Origin: Salipiger bermudensis
Lineage (GTDB): Bacteria > Pseudomonadota > Alphaproteobacteria > Rhodobacterales > Rhodobacteraceae
Reading direction: 5' to 3'
Length of the DNA: 64,000 bases
Assembly (NCBI RefSeq): GCF_019801965.1
Contig: NZ_JAHVIA010000005.1
Location: 400,350 to 464,349, forward strand
In this document: in pieces, positions 1 to 8,755 of the stretch
How the letters are laid out: every line of letters starts with the position of its first letter
How positions within the stretch are numbered: the first letter of the stretch is position 1
Notes under the pieces: generated by a model
Seen by the model: the letters and a program-made list of their open reading frames with translations, nothing else
Told to the model about the DNA's origin: nothing
Database searches by the model: none
Position numbers and translations under genes: made by a program

Positions 1-34
1 TGAGAAGCCGCGCGCCGTCGATATCGGGTGTCAT
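1..34 (-). CDS. N-terminal 11 codons of a gene running off the left edge
   Basis: An ATG at 34 on the minus strand overlaps the stop codon of the ammonia-lyase gene by four bases (ATGA), the usual sign of translational coupling inside an operon. Only M-T-P-D-I-D-G-A-R-L-L is visible, so function cannot be read from sequence. In related bacteria diaminopropionate ammonia-lyase is often followed by an M20-type amidohydrolase with a similar N-terminus; that is inference from context only. Confidence 0.45.
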   Translation of the reverse strand, partial: MTPDIDGARLL

Positions 35-1272
35 GCGGCCTCCCCACGGACCTCGGCTGCTGTCATGCCAACGAGCTCTTCGTAGAGCGCCGCGTCGGTG
101 TCGCCCTCGGTGCCGAAGACCAGCACCCGCGAGGACCAGTCGAGCCCCAGCGCCGTGCGCGCCTCCTCGTCGCTCATGGCGGCGGCGAGCCCGGCAATGC
201 CCGCGACGGCGGATTCCCCGGCGACAATTGCCGGATCACCGCCCTCGGGCTTGGCCAGCCGCTTCATCTCGGCCACCGCCGAGGCATCGGTCAGTGCCAT
301 CACCGCGTCGCCGTGATCGCGCAGGATCTCCCAGGCCAGCGCCGAGACCTCGCCGCAGGCAAGCCCCGCCATCAGCGTATCGAGATCCCCCTCGACCGCC
401 GTGGGCGTGCCCGCGCGCATGGTCTCGAGCCAGCAGGCCGACTGGTCGGGATCGCAAAGCACGATGGTGGGCCGCGCCGCGCCCCAGCGCCGCACCGCCT
501 GCGCCGCGACCGCCGCCGCCATGCCGCCGACGCCGGTCTGCAGGAAGACATGGGTGGGCGGCTCGGAGAGCGCGTCATAGGCCTCGGCGGCCATCACCTC
601 GTAGCCCTGCATGACGTCCTTGGGGATCTCCATGTAGCCCTCGTAGGAGGTGTCGGAGACAACGAACCAGCCCTCACGGGTGGCGGTCTCCTGCGCCTCG
701 CGCACGCTGTCGTCGTAATTGCCCGCACAGCGGCGCACCTCGGCGCCATAAGCCTCGATGGCGGCCTTGCGGCCTTCGGAGACGGTGGCGTGGATGAAGA
801 TCACGCAGTTGCAGCCGAAATTCTGCGCCCCCCACGCGACCGAGCGGCCATGGTTGCCGTCGGTGGCGCAGCAGACGGTGATCTTCGCGGCCTCTTCCGG
901 ATGGGCAACCCGCGTCACCTCGGCCATCGAGACCTCGCGCCCGAGCGCCTCGCCGATCTTGCGCGCCAGCAGCCGGGCGACCGCATAGGCCCCCCCCAGC
1001 GCCTTGAAGCTGCCGAGGCCGAAGCGCGAGCCCTCGTCCTTGTAGCGCAGCTCCGCCACGCCGAGCTTCGCCGCCAGCGCGGGCAGCGCGTGCAGCGGGG
1101 TCTCGGCGTGGCCGGGCCATCCCGATATGGTCTCACGCGCCAGCGCGAGCCCCGCGTCGGAGAGGATCGCATCCTGCTCCGCCGTCCAGGGTTTGTCATG
1201 CTCCGCGAGTGGGTTAAGGCACAAAGTGAAAGCCGCGTCGGTGCCCGCGTTGCGCGTGAGATCGGTGGTCAT
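31..1272 (-). CDS. 2,3-diaminopropionate ammonia-lyase (PLP enzyme)
   Basis: A 413-residue fold-type II PLP enzyme of the YgeX/diaminopropionate ammonia-lyase family. It converts 2,3-diaminopropionate to pyruvate and two ammonia, and can also act on serine. The PLP-binding lysine is K90 in FGLGSFKALGG. The ATDGNHGRSVAWGA stretch (substrate carboxylate and PLP contacts) and the TGVGGMAAAV loop that holds the PLP phosphate are intact. The length is normal for the family. The ATG at 1272 is preceded by AAGGA at good spacing. It is the fourth gene of a minus-strand operon behind dctQ, dctM and dctP, with 90 bases between dctP and this gene, so the TRAP system probably imports its substrate or a precursor. 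Cytoplasmic. Confidence 0.9.
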   Translation of the reverse strand: MTTDLTRNAGTDAAFTLCLNPLAEHDKPWTAEQDAILSDAGLALARETISGWPGHAETPLHALPALAAKLGVAELRYKDEGSRFGLGSFKALGGAYAVARLLARKIGEALGREVSMAEVTRVAHPEEAAKITVCCATDGNHGRSVAWGAQNFGCNCVIFIHATVSEGRKAAIEAYGAEVRRCAGNYDDSVREAQETATREGWFVVSDTSYEGYMEIPKDVMQGYEVMAAEAYDALSEPPTHVFLQTGVGGMAAAVAAQAVRRWGAARPTIVLCDPDQSACWLETMRAGTPTAVEGDLDTLMAGLACGEVSALAWEILRDHGDAVMALTDASAVAEMKRLAKPEGGDPAIVAGESAVAGIAGLAAAMSDEEARTALGLDWSSRVLVFGTEGDTDAALYEELVGMTAAEVRGEAA

Positions 1273-1362
1273 CGGAAGTCCTTCAGGTCTTGTATGGCAT
1301 CCAAGGATGCACGGGTCTGCCGGGACGCGAAAGGGACAGCGCGCCCCGGCAGGGTTGGTCGA

Positions 1363-2391
1363 TCAGAAGTCGGTCTTCTCCTCCTCGATCGACGACAGCA
1401 TGGCCTCGAGCATCGCGGTGCCCTCGGCGCCGTAGTTCTCCTCGATCAGCGCGCGCACGGCGGGCTGGGCCGCCTCGGCGAACTTGGCCTGCTCCTCGGG
1501 GGTGACGACGTTCACCTCCATCTTGGCGGCCAGCGCCGGCAGGCCCTTCTCGGAGGCCTCGATCACCCGGCTCATCGCGCGGCCGGCGTCGGTGGCGACA
1601 TCGGCGGCCCATTTCACCAGGTACTGATCCTCTTCCGACAACGAGGCGAGGAACTCGGCGTTCATCGTCCAGATGTAGGGGGTGATCAGGTGGTTGGTGA
1701 TCGAGAGATATTTCTGCACCTCGTCGAACTTGGCGAAGGCGATGATCGGCACCGGGTTCATCTGGCCGTCGGCGACGCCGGTCTGCAGCGCGGTATAGAC
1801 CTCGGCCCAGGGCAGCGGGGTCGGCTGGCCGCCGAGCGACGAGATCATCGCCTCGTGGGTCGGCAGGGTCATGGTGCGGATCTTGAGCCCGTCCATATCC
1901 TCGACCGAGGCGATCGGCCGGACACTGTCGGTGAAGGCGAAGAAGCCGCCACTGTCGAGCAGGCCCAGCACCTCGAGCCCGGTCTTGGCCTCGAGATCGG
2001 CGACGAAGGCCTCGCCGAAGCTGCTGTCGGTGTCGATCACCTTGGAGGCGACGCCGATGTTCGGGAAGGCGAAGGGAATGTCGAACACGCCGACCAGCGG
2101 GTAATGCTGCGCCATGCCGCCCGACGACGAGATTGTCGATTCAACCAGTCCCGAGCGCACCTGCTCGATCACTTCGTTGTCCTTGCCGAGTTGGCCGTTG
2201 GGGAAGAGCTGCACCTCGATGCGGCCGTTGGAGTTCGACTCGACGAGGCTCTTGAACACCGCGCCCATGGCGCCGGAATGCGAGGCAAACGGATCTTCCG
2301 GGTTCAGGTGCGCGAGGCGGATGGTGATGTCCTGCGCCATGGCGCCGGTCGCCATGAGGGCCGCGATGGCGGTGGTTGCGAGAAATTTCAT
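1363..2391 (-). CDS. dctP: TRAP transporter periplasmic solute-binding protein (DctP family)
   Basis: A 342-residue DctP/SiaP-type binding protein. A signal peptide occupies about residues 1-19 and ends at AMAQ. The family pattern follows: RLAHLNPEDPFASHSG near the N-terminus, LFPNGQLGKDNEVIEQVRSG around 65-85, and FAFTDSVRPI before the central arginine that normally binds a carboxylate. It captures a small carboxylated solute in the periplasm and passes it to DctQM. It is the third gene of the dctQ-dctM-dctP operon, with 33 bases to dctM. The neighbouring ammonia-lyase suggests an amino-acid-like substrate rather than a C4-dicarboxylate, but this is inferred and the family name should not be read as a substrate assignment. 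Confidence 0.9.
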   Translation of the reverse strand: MKFLATTAIAALMATGAMAQDITIRLAHLNPEDPFASHSGAMGAVFKSLVESNSNGRIEVQLFPNGQLGKDNEVIEQVRSGLVESTISSSGGMAQHYPLVGVFDIPFAFPNIGVASKVIDTDSSFGEAFVADLEAKTGLEVLGLLDSGGFFAFTDSVRPIASVEDMDGLKIRTMTLPTHEAMISSLGGQPTPLPWAEVYTALQTGVADGQMNPVPIIAFAKFDEVQKYLSITNHLITPYIWTMNAEFLASLSEEDQYLVKWAADVATDAGRAMSRVIEASEKGLPALAAKMEVNVVTPEEQAKFAEAAQPAVRALIEENYGAEGTAMLEAMLSSIEEEKTDF

Positions 2392-2424
2392 GTCTTGGCT
2401 CCCTTGGTTGGAAATCGCACGGGT

Positions 2425-3708
2425 TCAGAGCCCGAGCAGTCTTGGTATGAAAAGCGTGAGGTCGGACCAGTAGGCGACGATCAGCAGGATGGTCACTTCG
2501 GCGAGGATGAAGGGCCAGAGCTCCTTGGTGATCGCCTCGACCTTCTCCCCGGTGACCGAGGCCAGCACGAAGAGACAGGCACCCACAGGTGGCGTCATCA
2601 GCGAGATGTTGAGCGCGAGGATGATCATGATGCCCGCGTGCACCGGCTCCATGCCGATCTGGACGGTCAGCGGCGCCAGCACCGGGGCGAGGATGATCAG
2701 CGTGGCGTTGATGTCCATCACCAGGCCGATGACCAGCAGCAGCAGCAGGATCAGGCCGATGATCACCATCGGGTTGTCGGAGATGCTCAGCATACCCTCG
2801 GCGATGGCCTGCGGGATGCGGTTGAAGGTCATCCACCAGCCGAGGATCGAAGCCGAGGCGATGATCAGGAAGATCACCCCGGTGATCCGCGTGGTGCGCA
2901 CCGCGACCTCGTAGAGATCGCGCCAGCTCAGCGCCCGGTAGACCAGCCCGCCGACCACCAGCGCGTAGGCCACGGCGATGGCCGCCGCCTCGGTCGGGGT
3001 GGCGAAGCCGCCGAGGATGGCGCCGAGGATGAAGACCGGCAGCAGCGCCGCGAGGAAGCCCTCTTTGAGCGCCGCGCCCACGAGCCGCAGGCTCGGGCGG
3101 CCCTCGCCTTTCGGCAGGCCCTTGCGACGGGCGGTGAGCGCGATCACGGTCATGCAGATGGCACAGATCAGCAGCCCCGGCAGGATGCCGGCGGCAAACA
3201 GCCCGGCGATCGAGACGCCCATGATCGAGCCGTAGATGATCGCCAGCGTCGAGGGCGGGATGGTCGGGCCGATGATCGAGCCGGCGGCGGTCACCGCGCA
3301 GGCATAGGGGCGCGAGTAGCCACCCTTGACCATCGCCGGCACCAGCGTGTTGCCGAAGGCGGCGCTGTCGGCGGTGGCCGAGCCGGTCAGGCCCGCGAAC
3401 ATCACGCTCGCCACCATGTTGGAATGGGCCATGCCGCCGCGCATCCAGCCGACCAGCGCATCGGCCAGCCGCACCAGCCCCATGGTGATGCCCGAGCGGT
3501 TCATGATCTCGCCCGCGAGGATGAAGAACGGCATGGCGAGGAAGGGAAACAGGTCGAGCCCGGCAAACATCCGGTCCGGCACCATCTGCATGAAGCGCGG
3601 CCCCATGTCGATGATGCCCACCACCCCGGCGACGCCGATGGCAAAGCCCACCGGCAGGCCGAAGGCGAGAAGCCCGAAGAACGCCACCGCGACCATCAGC
3701 GCACCCAT
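2425..3708 (-). CDS. dctM: TRAP transporter large permease (DctM family)
   Basis: A 427-residue, very hydrophobic protein with about 12 membrane segments, of the DctM/SiaM family. It is the ion-coupled translocating subunit. Typical signatures are MPFFILAGEIMNRSGIT near residue 60, the IGPTIPPSTLAIIYG segment in the first half, and the ITPPVG-like LMTPPVGACLFV motif in the second half. An upstream in-frame ATG at 3777 exists, but the ATG at 3708 is chosen. It has AGGAG just upstream inside the end of dctQ, starts directly with the membrane segment MGALMVAVAFFGLLAFG, and lies one base from the dctQ stop. Operates in the inner membrane with DctQ and DctP. Confidence 0.92.
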   Translation of the reverse strand: MGALMVAVAFFGLLAFGLPVGFAIGVAGVVGIIDMGPRFMQMVPDRMFAGLDLFPFLAMPFFILAGEIMNRSGITMGLVRLADALVGWMRGGMAHSNMVASVMFAGLTGSATADSAAFGNTLVPAMVKGGYSRPYACAVTAAGSIIGPTIPPSTLAIIYGSIMGVSIAGLFAAGILPGLLICAICMTVIALTARRKGLPKGEGRPSLRLVGAALKEGFLAALLPVFILGAILGGFATPTEAAAIAVAYALVVGGLVYRALSWRDLYEVAVRTTRITGVIFLIIASASILGWWMTFNRIPQAIAEGMLSISDNPMVIIGLILLLLLVIGLVMDINATLIILAPVLAPLTVQIGMEPVHAGIMIILALNISLMTPPVGACLFVLASVTGEKVEAITKELWPFILAEVTILLIVAYWSDLTLFIPRLLGL

Positions 3709-3709
3709 C

Positions 3710-4246
3710 TCAGATCTCCTCGTCCATCGGGGGAAGGCTGGCGCCGGTGCTCTCCGGCGCGCGCTCGGCGAAGGCATCGTGGATGCCGATCAGCAGCAAT
3801 TGCAGGCAGGCCATGAAGGCCGCCAGCGGCACTCCCATGAAGGGCCAGCCCTTGGGGATCTGGTAAATCATCGTGAGCCGCGAGAAGCCCTTCACCGCGA
3901 AGCCGATGCCGTAGAAGAACAGCGCCGCGAAGAAGGCGAAGGCGATCAGGTCGAAGGCGATGGCGAGCCAGCGCCGCACCGGCCCCGGCAGGCGCGAGAA
4001 GATGAACTCGACGCCGATATGCTCGCGGTGGGCAATGCCCGACGATACCGCAAGCAGCGCCATCCAGATCATCAGGTAGCGCGCCAACTCCTCGGTGAAG
4101 GTCAGCGGCAACGGAATCACGTAGCGCACCAGCACGCCGAGCCAGACATCGAGCACCAGCAGCACCAGCAGCGCCACGCAGACGCGTTCCACGAGCCAGT
4201 TCACCCGCAGGCTCAGATCCTTCGCCCTGGCTGAAATTTGCGACAC
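3710..4246 (-). CDS. dctQ: TRAP transporter small permease (DctQ family)
   Basis: Small TRAP membrane subunit with four predicted helices; the LGVLVRYVIPLPLTFTEELA and REHIGVEFI stretches are typical of DctQ. The start is uncertain. A GTG at 4246 with GGGGG upstream gives a normal 178-residue protein. The in-frame ATG at 4303 gives 197 residues but has no ribosome binding site and lies beside the inverted repeats; ATG 4396 would run through the regulatory region and is unlikely. First gene of the transporter operon, transcribed away from the rpiR-type regulator. Confidence 0.82.
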   Translation of the reverse strand: MSQISARAKDLSLRVNWLVERVCVALLVLLVLDVWLGVLVRYVIPLPLTFTEELARYLMIWMALLAVSSGIAHREHIGVEFIFSRLPGPVRRWLAIAFDLIAFAFFAALFFYGIGFAVKGFSRLTMIYQIPKGWPFMGVPLAAFMACLQLLLIGIHDAFAERAPESTGASLPPMDEEI

Positions 4247-4280
4247 GCTGCCCCCGACTCGTTTGCGTTGCGACCTCTTT

Positions 4281-4332
4281 ATCGAAAAACATCTTTCACT
4301 CATCTGGCAATAGTGAAAAACTATTTTCACTA
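4281..4332. promoter_or_regulatory. Two operator-like inverted repeats between dctQ and the RpiR regulator
   Basis: Perfect 9-base arms TAGTGAAAA (4311-4319) and TTTTCACTA (4324-4332) are separated by four bases. A weaker copy has arms ATCGAAAA (4281-4288) and CTTTCACT (4293-4300) with the same four-base spacer. The centres are 31 bases apart, about three helical turns, so two dimers could bind the same face. This A/T-rich patch lies in a G+C-rich intergenic region between divergent genes and is the natural binding site for the RpiR-type protein encoded at 4347. Confidence 0.65.
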
Positions 4333-4346
4333 TTTGACCGCATGAG

Positions 4347-5204
4347 ATGCCCATGAAGACAGCAGACGCCCCCTCGATCCCGATCTCCCGGCGCATACAC
4401 GAGGCCTATGGCAGCCTGCCCGAGGGCGAACGGCGCATCGCCGATTCCCTGCTCGGCAATCCCGGCGACCTGGCGGTGCTGACGGCGACCGAGCTGGCGG
4501 CGGCGGCGGGCGTCTCGAACGCCACCGTAAGCCGGTTCTTCCGGCGGCTGGGCTACGAGAGCTTCGAGCAGGCCAAACGCCAGGCCCGGCGCCTGCGCGA
4601 GACCGGCTCGCCGCTCTATACCGGCAGCGTGACGCCGGCGAGCAAGCGCATCTCGGACCTGCTCCAGAGCGAGGTGGCGGTGCTGGAGAGCACCCTCACC
4701 CGGCTCAACCCGGTGACCCTGCGCGAGATCGTCGAGGCGATGGCGACCGCGCCGCGCATCCGCACGCTGGGCTATCGCAACAGCCACTTCCTCGCCGAAT
4801 ACGTCACCGCGCAGCTCGGCCAGATCCGCCGCGCGGTCTCACCGCTGATGCTGCCGGGACAGACCCAGGCCGAGGGCATCGCGCTTCTCGACAGGGGAGA
4901 CCTGGCGGTGGTCATCGGCCTGCGCCGCAGGCCCGCGGGCTTTACCTCGGTGGTCGAAGAGATCGCCCGGCGCGGCGCCCGCATCCTGCTGATCACCGAC
5001 AAGACCATTCGAGAGGCCCCGGCCTACGCCACCTGGACTATCGATTGCCGGGTCGAGACAGCGCAATACTCCGATGCCTATTCCGGCGCGCTGGCGGTGC
5101 TGCGGCTGCTGGCGGTCGAAACCCGGCGCACCCTCGGCGAGGCCGGTCAGGCCTATCTCGAGGAGGTCGAGGCGCTGCGCGAACGGCTGCAGGAACTGGA
5201 GTAG
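4347..5204 (+). CDS. MurR/RpiR family transcriptional regulator
   Basis: A 285-residue regulator with an N-terminal RpiR helix-turn-helix domain (about residues 10-85; ELAAAAGVSNATVSRFFRRLGY is the recognition region) and a C-terminal SIS domain that normally binds a phosphosugar or similar ligand. RpiR proteins act as ligand-responsive repressors or activators. It is divergent from the TRAP/ammonia-lyase operon and faces two inverted repeats, so it probably controls that operon and itself. Start is ATG 4347 or ATG 4353; no strong ribosome binding site distinguishes them. Confidence 0.88.
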   Translation: MPMKTADAPSIPISRRIHEAYGSLPEGERRIADSLLGNPGDLAVLTATELAAAAGVSNATVSRFFRRLGYESFEQAKRQARRLRETGSPLYTGSVTPASKRISDLLQSEVAVLESTLTRLNPVTLREIVEAMATAPRIRTLGYRNSHFLAEYVTAQLGQIRRAVSPLMLPGQTQAEGIALLDRGDLAVVIGLRRRPAGFTSVVEEIARRGARILLITDKTIREAPAYATWTIDCRVETAQYSDAYSGALAVLRLLAVETRRTLGEAGQAYLEEVEALRERLQELE

Positions 5205-5283
5205 CGCGCGCCCACTGGCCTCGCGTCGGCGGCTCCTGTAGAGGCGAAAGGCGACACGCCTCAACCGCGACGGGATCTCTGCC

Positions 5284-6195
5284 GTGCTCCTCCTCACCAT
5301 CTGGCCGCTCTTCGCGCTGATCTGCCTCGGCTTCCTGCTGGCGCGGGCGGGCTTTCCCGATAGGGCGTTCTGGCCGGCCGCGGAGCGGATGAACTATTTC
5401 GTCCTGTTTCCGGCGCTGCTGGTGGCAAATCTCGTCGATGCCCCGGTGCGCGACCCGGCGATCCTGCGCCTTGGCGGCGCGATGGTGGCCACGACCTGCA
5501 TCGCCGCGCTGGGGATGACCCTCCTGCGCAGCACAGTTATGAAAGCACCCGCCGCGCGCTTCGGCCCGGCGCTGCAGGGCGTGGTGCGCTTCAACACCTA
5601 TCTCGGCCTCGCCATCACCGCGAGCCTTGCGGGCAGCGAGGGGCTCGAGCGCGCGGCGGTTCTGCTCGCCGTGGGGGTGCCGCTGGTCAACGTGCTGTCG
5701 ATCATCGCGCTGTCGGAGGCGAGCGTGCTGCGCCACCCGCTGCCGCTTCTCAAGACGATGGCGCGCAACCCGCTGATCCTCGGCTGCATCATCGGCATCG
5801 CGCTGGCGCTGGCGGGCACCGGCCTGCCTTTCGGGTCGAAGCGGGTGCTGGAGTTTCTCGCGCAGGCCAGCCTGCCGCTGGGCCTGCTTTGCGTCGGCGC
5901 GGCGCTGCAGCCGGGCGCGATCCGGCGCGACGTGACGGCGCTCGCCGGCACCTCGGCGCTGCGGCTGCTGGCGATGCCAGCGCTCGGCGCGGCGATTGCG
6001 TTTGCGTTTGGCCTCGACGGGATCGAGGCGCTGGTGCTTGTGGTGTTCATGGCGATCCCCACCGCGCCGACGGCCTATGTGCTGACCCGGCAACTTGGCG
6101 GTGACGGCACGCTGATGGCGGGGCTCGTGACGCTGCAGACGCTGGCGGCGGTGCTCACCATCCCCTTGATGCTCTGGCTGCTCGGGATCGCCTGA
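5284..6195 (+). CDS. AEC family transporter (auxin efflux carrier-type permease)
   Basis: A 303-residue membrane protein with about ten hydrophobic segments in two similar halves. The N-terminal FALICLGFLLARAGF and the NYFVLFPALLVANL segment are typical of the AEC family, which includes malonate and malate permeases. The start is a GTG at 5284, 79 bases after the RpiR gene on the same strand. The substrate cannot be told from sequence. It might export or import the compound handled by the neighbouring operon. Inner membrane. Confidence 0.82.
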   Translation: MLLLTIWPLFALICLGFLLARAGFPDRAFWPAAERMNYFVLFPALLVANLVDAPVRDPAILRLGGAMVATTCIAALGMTLLRSTVMKAPAARFGPALQGVVRFNTYLGLAITASLAGSEGLERAAVLLAVGVPLVNVLSIIALSEASVLRHPLPLLKTMARNPLILGCIIGIALALAGTGLPFGSKRVLEFLAQASLPLGLLCVGAALQPGAIRRDVTALAGTSALRLLAMPALGAAIAFAFGLDGIEALVLVVFMAIPTAPTAYVLTRQLGGDGTLMAGLVTLQTLAAVLTIPLMLWLLGIA

Positions 6196-6241
6196 GTCTG
6201 TGCCCCGTCCGCGCTCCTACGCTGGGTGCGGGGCTGGCGCT

Positions 6242-6271
6242 GGGTTCGGGTGCGGGTGCGGGTGCGGGTGA
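6242..6271 (+). repeat. Short tandem hexamer repeat (GGGTGC-type)
   Basis: Five consecutive six-base units: GGGTTC, then three exact GGGTGC units, then GGGTGA. They lie in the 88-base gap between the convergent AEC and ROK genes and outside any supported coding sequence. Slippage at such a repeat would not alter a protein, so it is probably neutral. Confidence 0.8.
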
Positions 6272-6283
6272 GGCTCTGCGCCG

Positions 6284-7453
6284 CTACTGGAAGAAATACT
6301 GCGCGTAGATCGGCGCGCATCCGGCGCCCAGCGCTCTCGCGTTGGCGCCGACCAGCGCCGCCTCGGGCCGCGGCGGCACCATGCCCCGCGTGTCGAGCCG
6401 TTCGAGCTCCTCGCGGGTGCGCTCCACCAGCCGGTGACGCACCTCCGCCGGGAAGGCGCCGTCGATCAGGATGGCCTCGAAATCCATCACCGAGCCGATC
6501 GAGCGCGTGGCATGGGCCAGCGCCGCGCCGGTGGCGTCGATCCACGCGCCCAGCATCGGCTCGTAATCGCGCCAGTCCTGCGGCATCACCCACATCGCCG
6601 CCGCATCTCCGCCCGCCTCCACGATGGCCGCCTCGAGCAGGTAGAGCGAGGCCGCGTCGATCAGCTGCACCTCGCCGCCCGCCCCCGGCACCCGCAGCGA
6701 ACCGAAGGCACCGGCATTGTGATGCGCGCCCACCGCCACGCCGGAGTTCAGCACCACCCCGCCGCCGATGAAGGAGCCGATGAATACATGGGCGTAGTCG
6801 GTGAACTCGCGCCCGCGCCCGAAAATATGCTCTGCCCGGCAGGCGGCGGTGCCGTCATTCTCGACGAAGAGCGGCAACGGGCTGATCCGCGCCACTTCCT
6901 CAACGAAATCGATGTCGCGCCAGACGGTGAAATCCTGCGGTGCACCGAGCACCTCGGTCCAGCTCCAGATCTCGGAGGGCGCGGCGATGCCGATGCCGCA
7001 GAGCCGCTCGCGCTGGTAGGGCGTGAGCCCAGCGCCAAGGCGCTGCATCTCGCGGTCGAGATAGCCGAAGATCAGGTCGGGCATCGGGTAGCGATAGGTG
7101 ATCTGCGAGGCGTCGAGCACCTCGCCCATGATGTTCATCACCACCAGATCCGCCGAGCGCCGCCCGATCTTCAGCCCGAAGCTCAGCGCCGCGTCGGGAT
7201 CGAGCGCCATCGGCACCGAGGGCTTGCCCACCCTGCCCCGCTGCGGCTCGCCGCGCAGCAGGAAGCCGTCGGATTCGAGCTTGCGCAGAATGTTGGAGAC
7301 GGTCTGCGCCGAGAGGCCGGTATGCTTTGCGAGGTCGCTGCCGGGCAGCGCGCCGTTGCGCTGGATCATCGACAGGATGAGCCTCTCGTTATGCGCGCGC
7401 ACGCCGGACAGGTTGGCGCCAGCGCTCAGCTTGCGGATCTCGCTTCCGTCCAT
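6284..7453 (-). CDS. ROK family transcriptional repressor of the adjacent sugar ABC operon
   Basis: A 389-residue ROK protein. A winged helix-turn-helix domain occupies about residues 20-85 (LAKHTGLSAQTVSNILRKLESDGFL). A ROK sugar-kinase-like domain follows, with an acidic LFVENDGTAACRAEHIFG motif and an IGSFIGGGVVL glycine-rich segment. The zinc-binding cysteine cluster of sugar-kinase ROK proteins is not evident, as in many regulators. The ATG at 7453 is chosen over one at 7471 because GGAGGA lies seven bases upstream of it. It is divergent from frcB, with an inverted repeat between them, so it most likely represses frcBCA until the sugar binds. Confidence 0.88.
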   Translation of the reverse strand: MDGSEIRKLSAGANLSGVRAHNERLILSMIQRNGALPGSDLAKHTGLSAQTVSNILRKLESDGFLLRGEPQRGRVGKPSVPMALDPDAALSFGLKIGRRSADLVVMNIMGEVLDASQITYRYPMPDLIFGYLDREMQRLGAGLTPYQRERLCGIGIAAPSEIWSWTEVLGAPQDFTVWRDIDFVEEVARISPLPLFVENDGTAACRAEHIFGRGREFTDYAHVFIGSFIGGGVVLNSGVAVGAHHNAGAFGSLRVPGAGGEVQLIDAASLYLLEAAIVEAGGDAAAMWVMPQDWRDYEPMLGAWIDATGAALAHATRSIGSVMDFEAILIDGAFPAEVRHRLVERTREELERLDTRGMVPPRPEAALVGANARALGAGCAPIYAQYFFQ

Positions 7454-7493
7454 CTCCGGTCCTCCAGCCATGCCGAAATCTAGGCCCGGCAGG

Positions 7494-7547
7494 TTAATAA
7501 ATCAATTAGAATTATTTATTGACCAACTCCCGGAATCGCTGTTATCC
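7494..7547 (+). promoter_or_regulatory. frcB promoter overlapped by a probable ROK operator
   Basis: An A/T-rich inverted repeat has arms AATAAAT (7496-7502) and ATTTATT (7514-7520) around an 11-base spacer. Its right arm overlaps a possible -35 box TTGACC (7519-7524), followed after 17 bases by TTATCC (7542-7547). The geometry fits repression of frcB by the divergent ROK protein. Confidence 0.55.
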
Positions 7548-7627
7548 CTAACGCCAATCCGTTGGAGGACGGAGAGTTCGGCGGCAGACCGGGAGACCGG
7601 GCCGCCACGGGAGGAGGACCCACCTAG

Positions 7628-8650
7628 ATGAAAACCACCATGAAACTTCTGTCGATCAGCGCGATTGCGCTTGCTGCATCCACCTTTGGCGCCGCGGCGC
7701 AGGACGTTGGCGCCTGCCTGATCACCAAGACCGACACCAACCCGTTCTTCGTGAAGATGCGCGAAGGCGCCGAGGCCAAGGCGGCCGAGCTCGGCATCTC
7801 GCTCAACAGCTATGCCGGCAAGGTCGATGGCGACAACGAGACCCAGGTCGCTGCGGTCGAGACCTGCATCGCCAATGGCGCCAGCGGCATCCTGATCACG
7901 CCCTCGAGCACCTCGGCCATCGTGCCGGTGATCGAGCAGGCCCGTGACGCCGGCATCCTGGTGATCGCGCTCGACACCCCCCTCGATCCGATCGAGGCGG
8001 CCGACATGACCTTTGCCACCGACAACTACAAGGCCGGCGTGATGATCGGCCAGTGGGCCGCGGCCAAGCTCGGCGACGGGGCGGCGGATGCACGCGTCGG
8101 CTTCCTCGATCTCGACGTGTCGCAGCCCACCGTGGGCGTGCTGCGCGACCAGGGCTTCATGGAAGGCTTCGGCATCGACATCAAGGATCCCAACCAGTGG
8201 GGCGACGAGGACGATCCGCGCATCGCGGGTCATGACGTGACCCAGGGCAACGAGGAAGGCGGCCGCAAGGCGATGGAGAACCTGCTCGCCTCGGATCCGA
8301 TGATCAACGTGGTCTACACCATCAACGAGCCCGCCGCCGCCGGTGCCTACGAGGCGCTCAAGGCCATCGGGCGCGAGAATGACGTGCTCATCGTCTCGGT
8401 CGATGGCGGCTGCCCCGGCGTGCAGAACATCGCCGACGGCGTGATCGGCGCGACCTCGCAGCAATACCCGCTGCTGATGGCCTCCAAGGGCATCGAGGCG
8501 ATCGCCGCCTATGCCAAGGACGGCACCAAGCCCGAAGCCACCGAGGGCAAGGACTTCTTCGACACCGGCGTGGCGCTGGTGACCGACCAGCCCGTCGAGG
8601 GCGTCGAGTCGATCTCGGTCGAAGAGGGCCTCAAGCTCTGCTGGGGCTGA
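7628..8650 (+). CDS. frcB: Sugar ABC transporter substrate-binding protein, fructose type
   Basis: A 340-residue periplasmic binding protein of the ribose/fructose family (Peripla_BP_4), with a signal peptide ending near GAAAQ at residue 25. The mature N-terminus [23 protein letters not shown] and the late [16 protein letters not shown] stretch resemble FrcB of rhizobia. GGAGGAGG lies upstream of ATG 7628. It is the first gene of a three-gene ABC operon whose permease and ATPase also look like FrcC and FrcA. Fructose as substrate is inferred from overall resemblance; ribose, mannose or a polyol cannot be excluded. Confidence 0.85.
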   Translation: MKTTMKLLSISAIALAASTFGAAAQDVGACLITKTDTNPFFVKMREGAEAKAAELGISLNSYAGKVDGDNETQVAAVETCIANGASGILITPSSTSAIVPVIEQARDAGILVIALDTPLDPIEAADMTFATDNYKAGVMIGQWAAAKLGDGAADARVGFLDLDVSQPTVGVLRDQGFMEGFGIDIKDPNQWGDEDDPRIAGHDVTQGNEEGGRKAMENLLASDPMINVVYTINEPAAAGAYEALKAIGRENDVLIVSVDGGCPGVQNIADGVIGATSQQYPLLMASKGIEAIAAYAKDGTKPEATEGKDFFDTGVALVTDQPVEGVESISVEEGLKLCWG

Positions 8651-8662
8651 CCCGCACCGAAC

Positions 8663-8694
8663 GGCCGGCCCTCTCCCCCGACTGAGGGCCGGCC
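8663..8694 (+). terminator. Intra-operon hairpin between frcB and frcC
   Basis: Perfect 11-base arms GGCCGGCCCTC (8663-8673) and GAGGGCCGGCC (8684-8694) with a ten-base loop, without a T-run. Such hairpins after the binding-protein gene often stabilise its message or partly terminate transcription, giving more binding protein than permease. Not a full terminator by sequence. Confidence 0.6.
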
Positions 8695-8755
8695 CCCTTC
8701 CCCTTCACTTGCCAAACGCGGGCGCGACATGTGCCCGCCACCGGAGGATGGCACG

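Noticed and set aside
28..3816. 1262-residue plus-strand frame across the TRAP and ammonia-lyase genes
   Set aside because: It is the reverse-strand shadow of three clear genes, made open by high G+C; its composition (Arg, Gly, His, Asp) is that of an artefact.
6242..6271. Tandem hexamers considered as a CRISPR or phase-variation tract
   Set aside because: Only five short units, no spacers, and not in a coding or promoter position.
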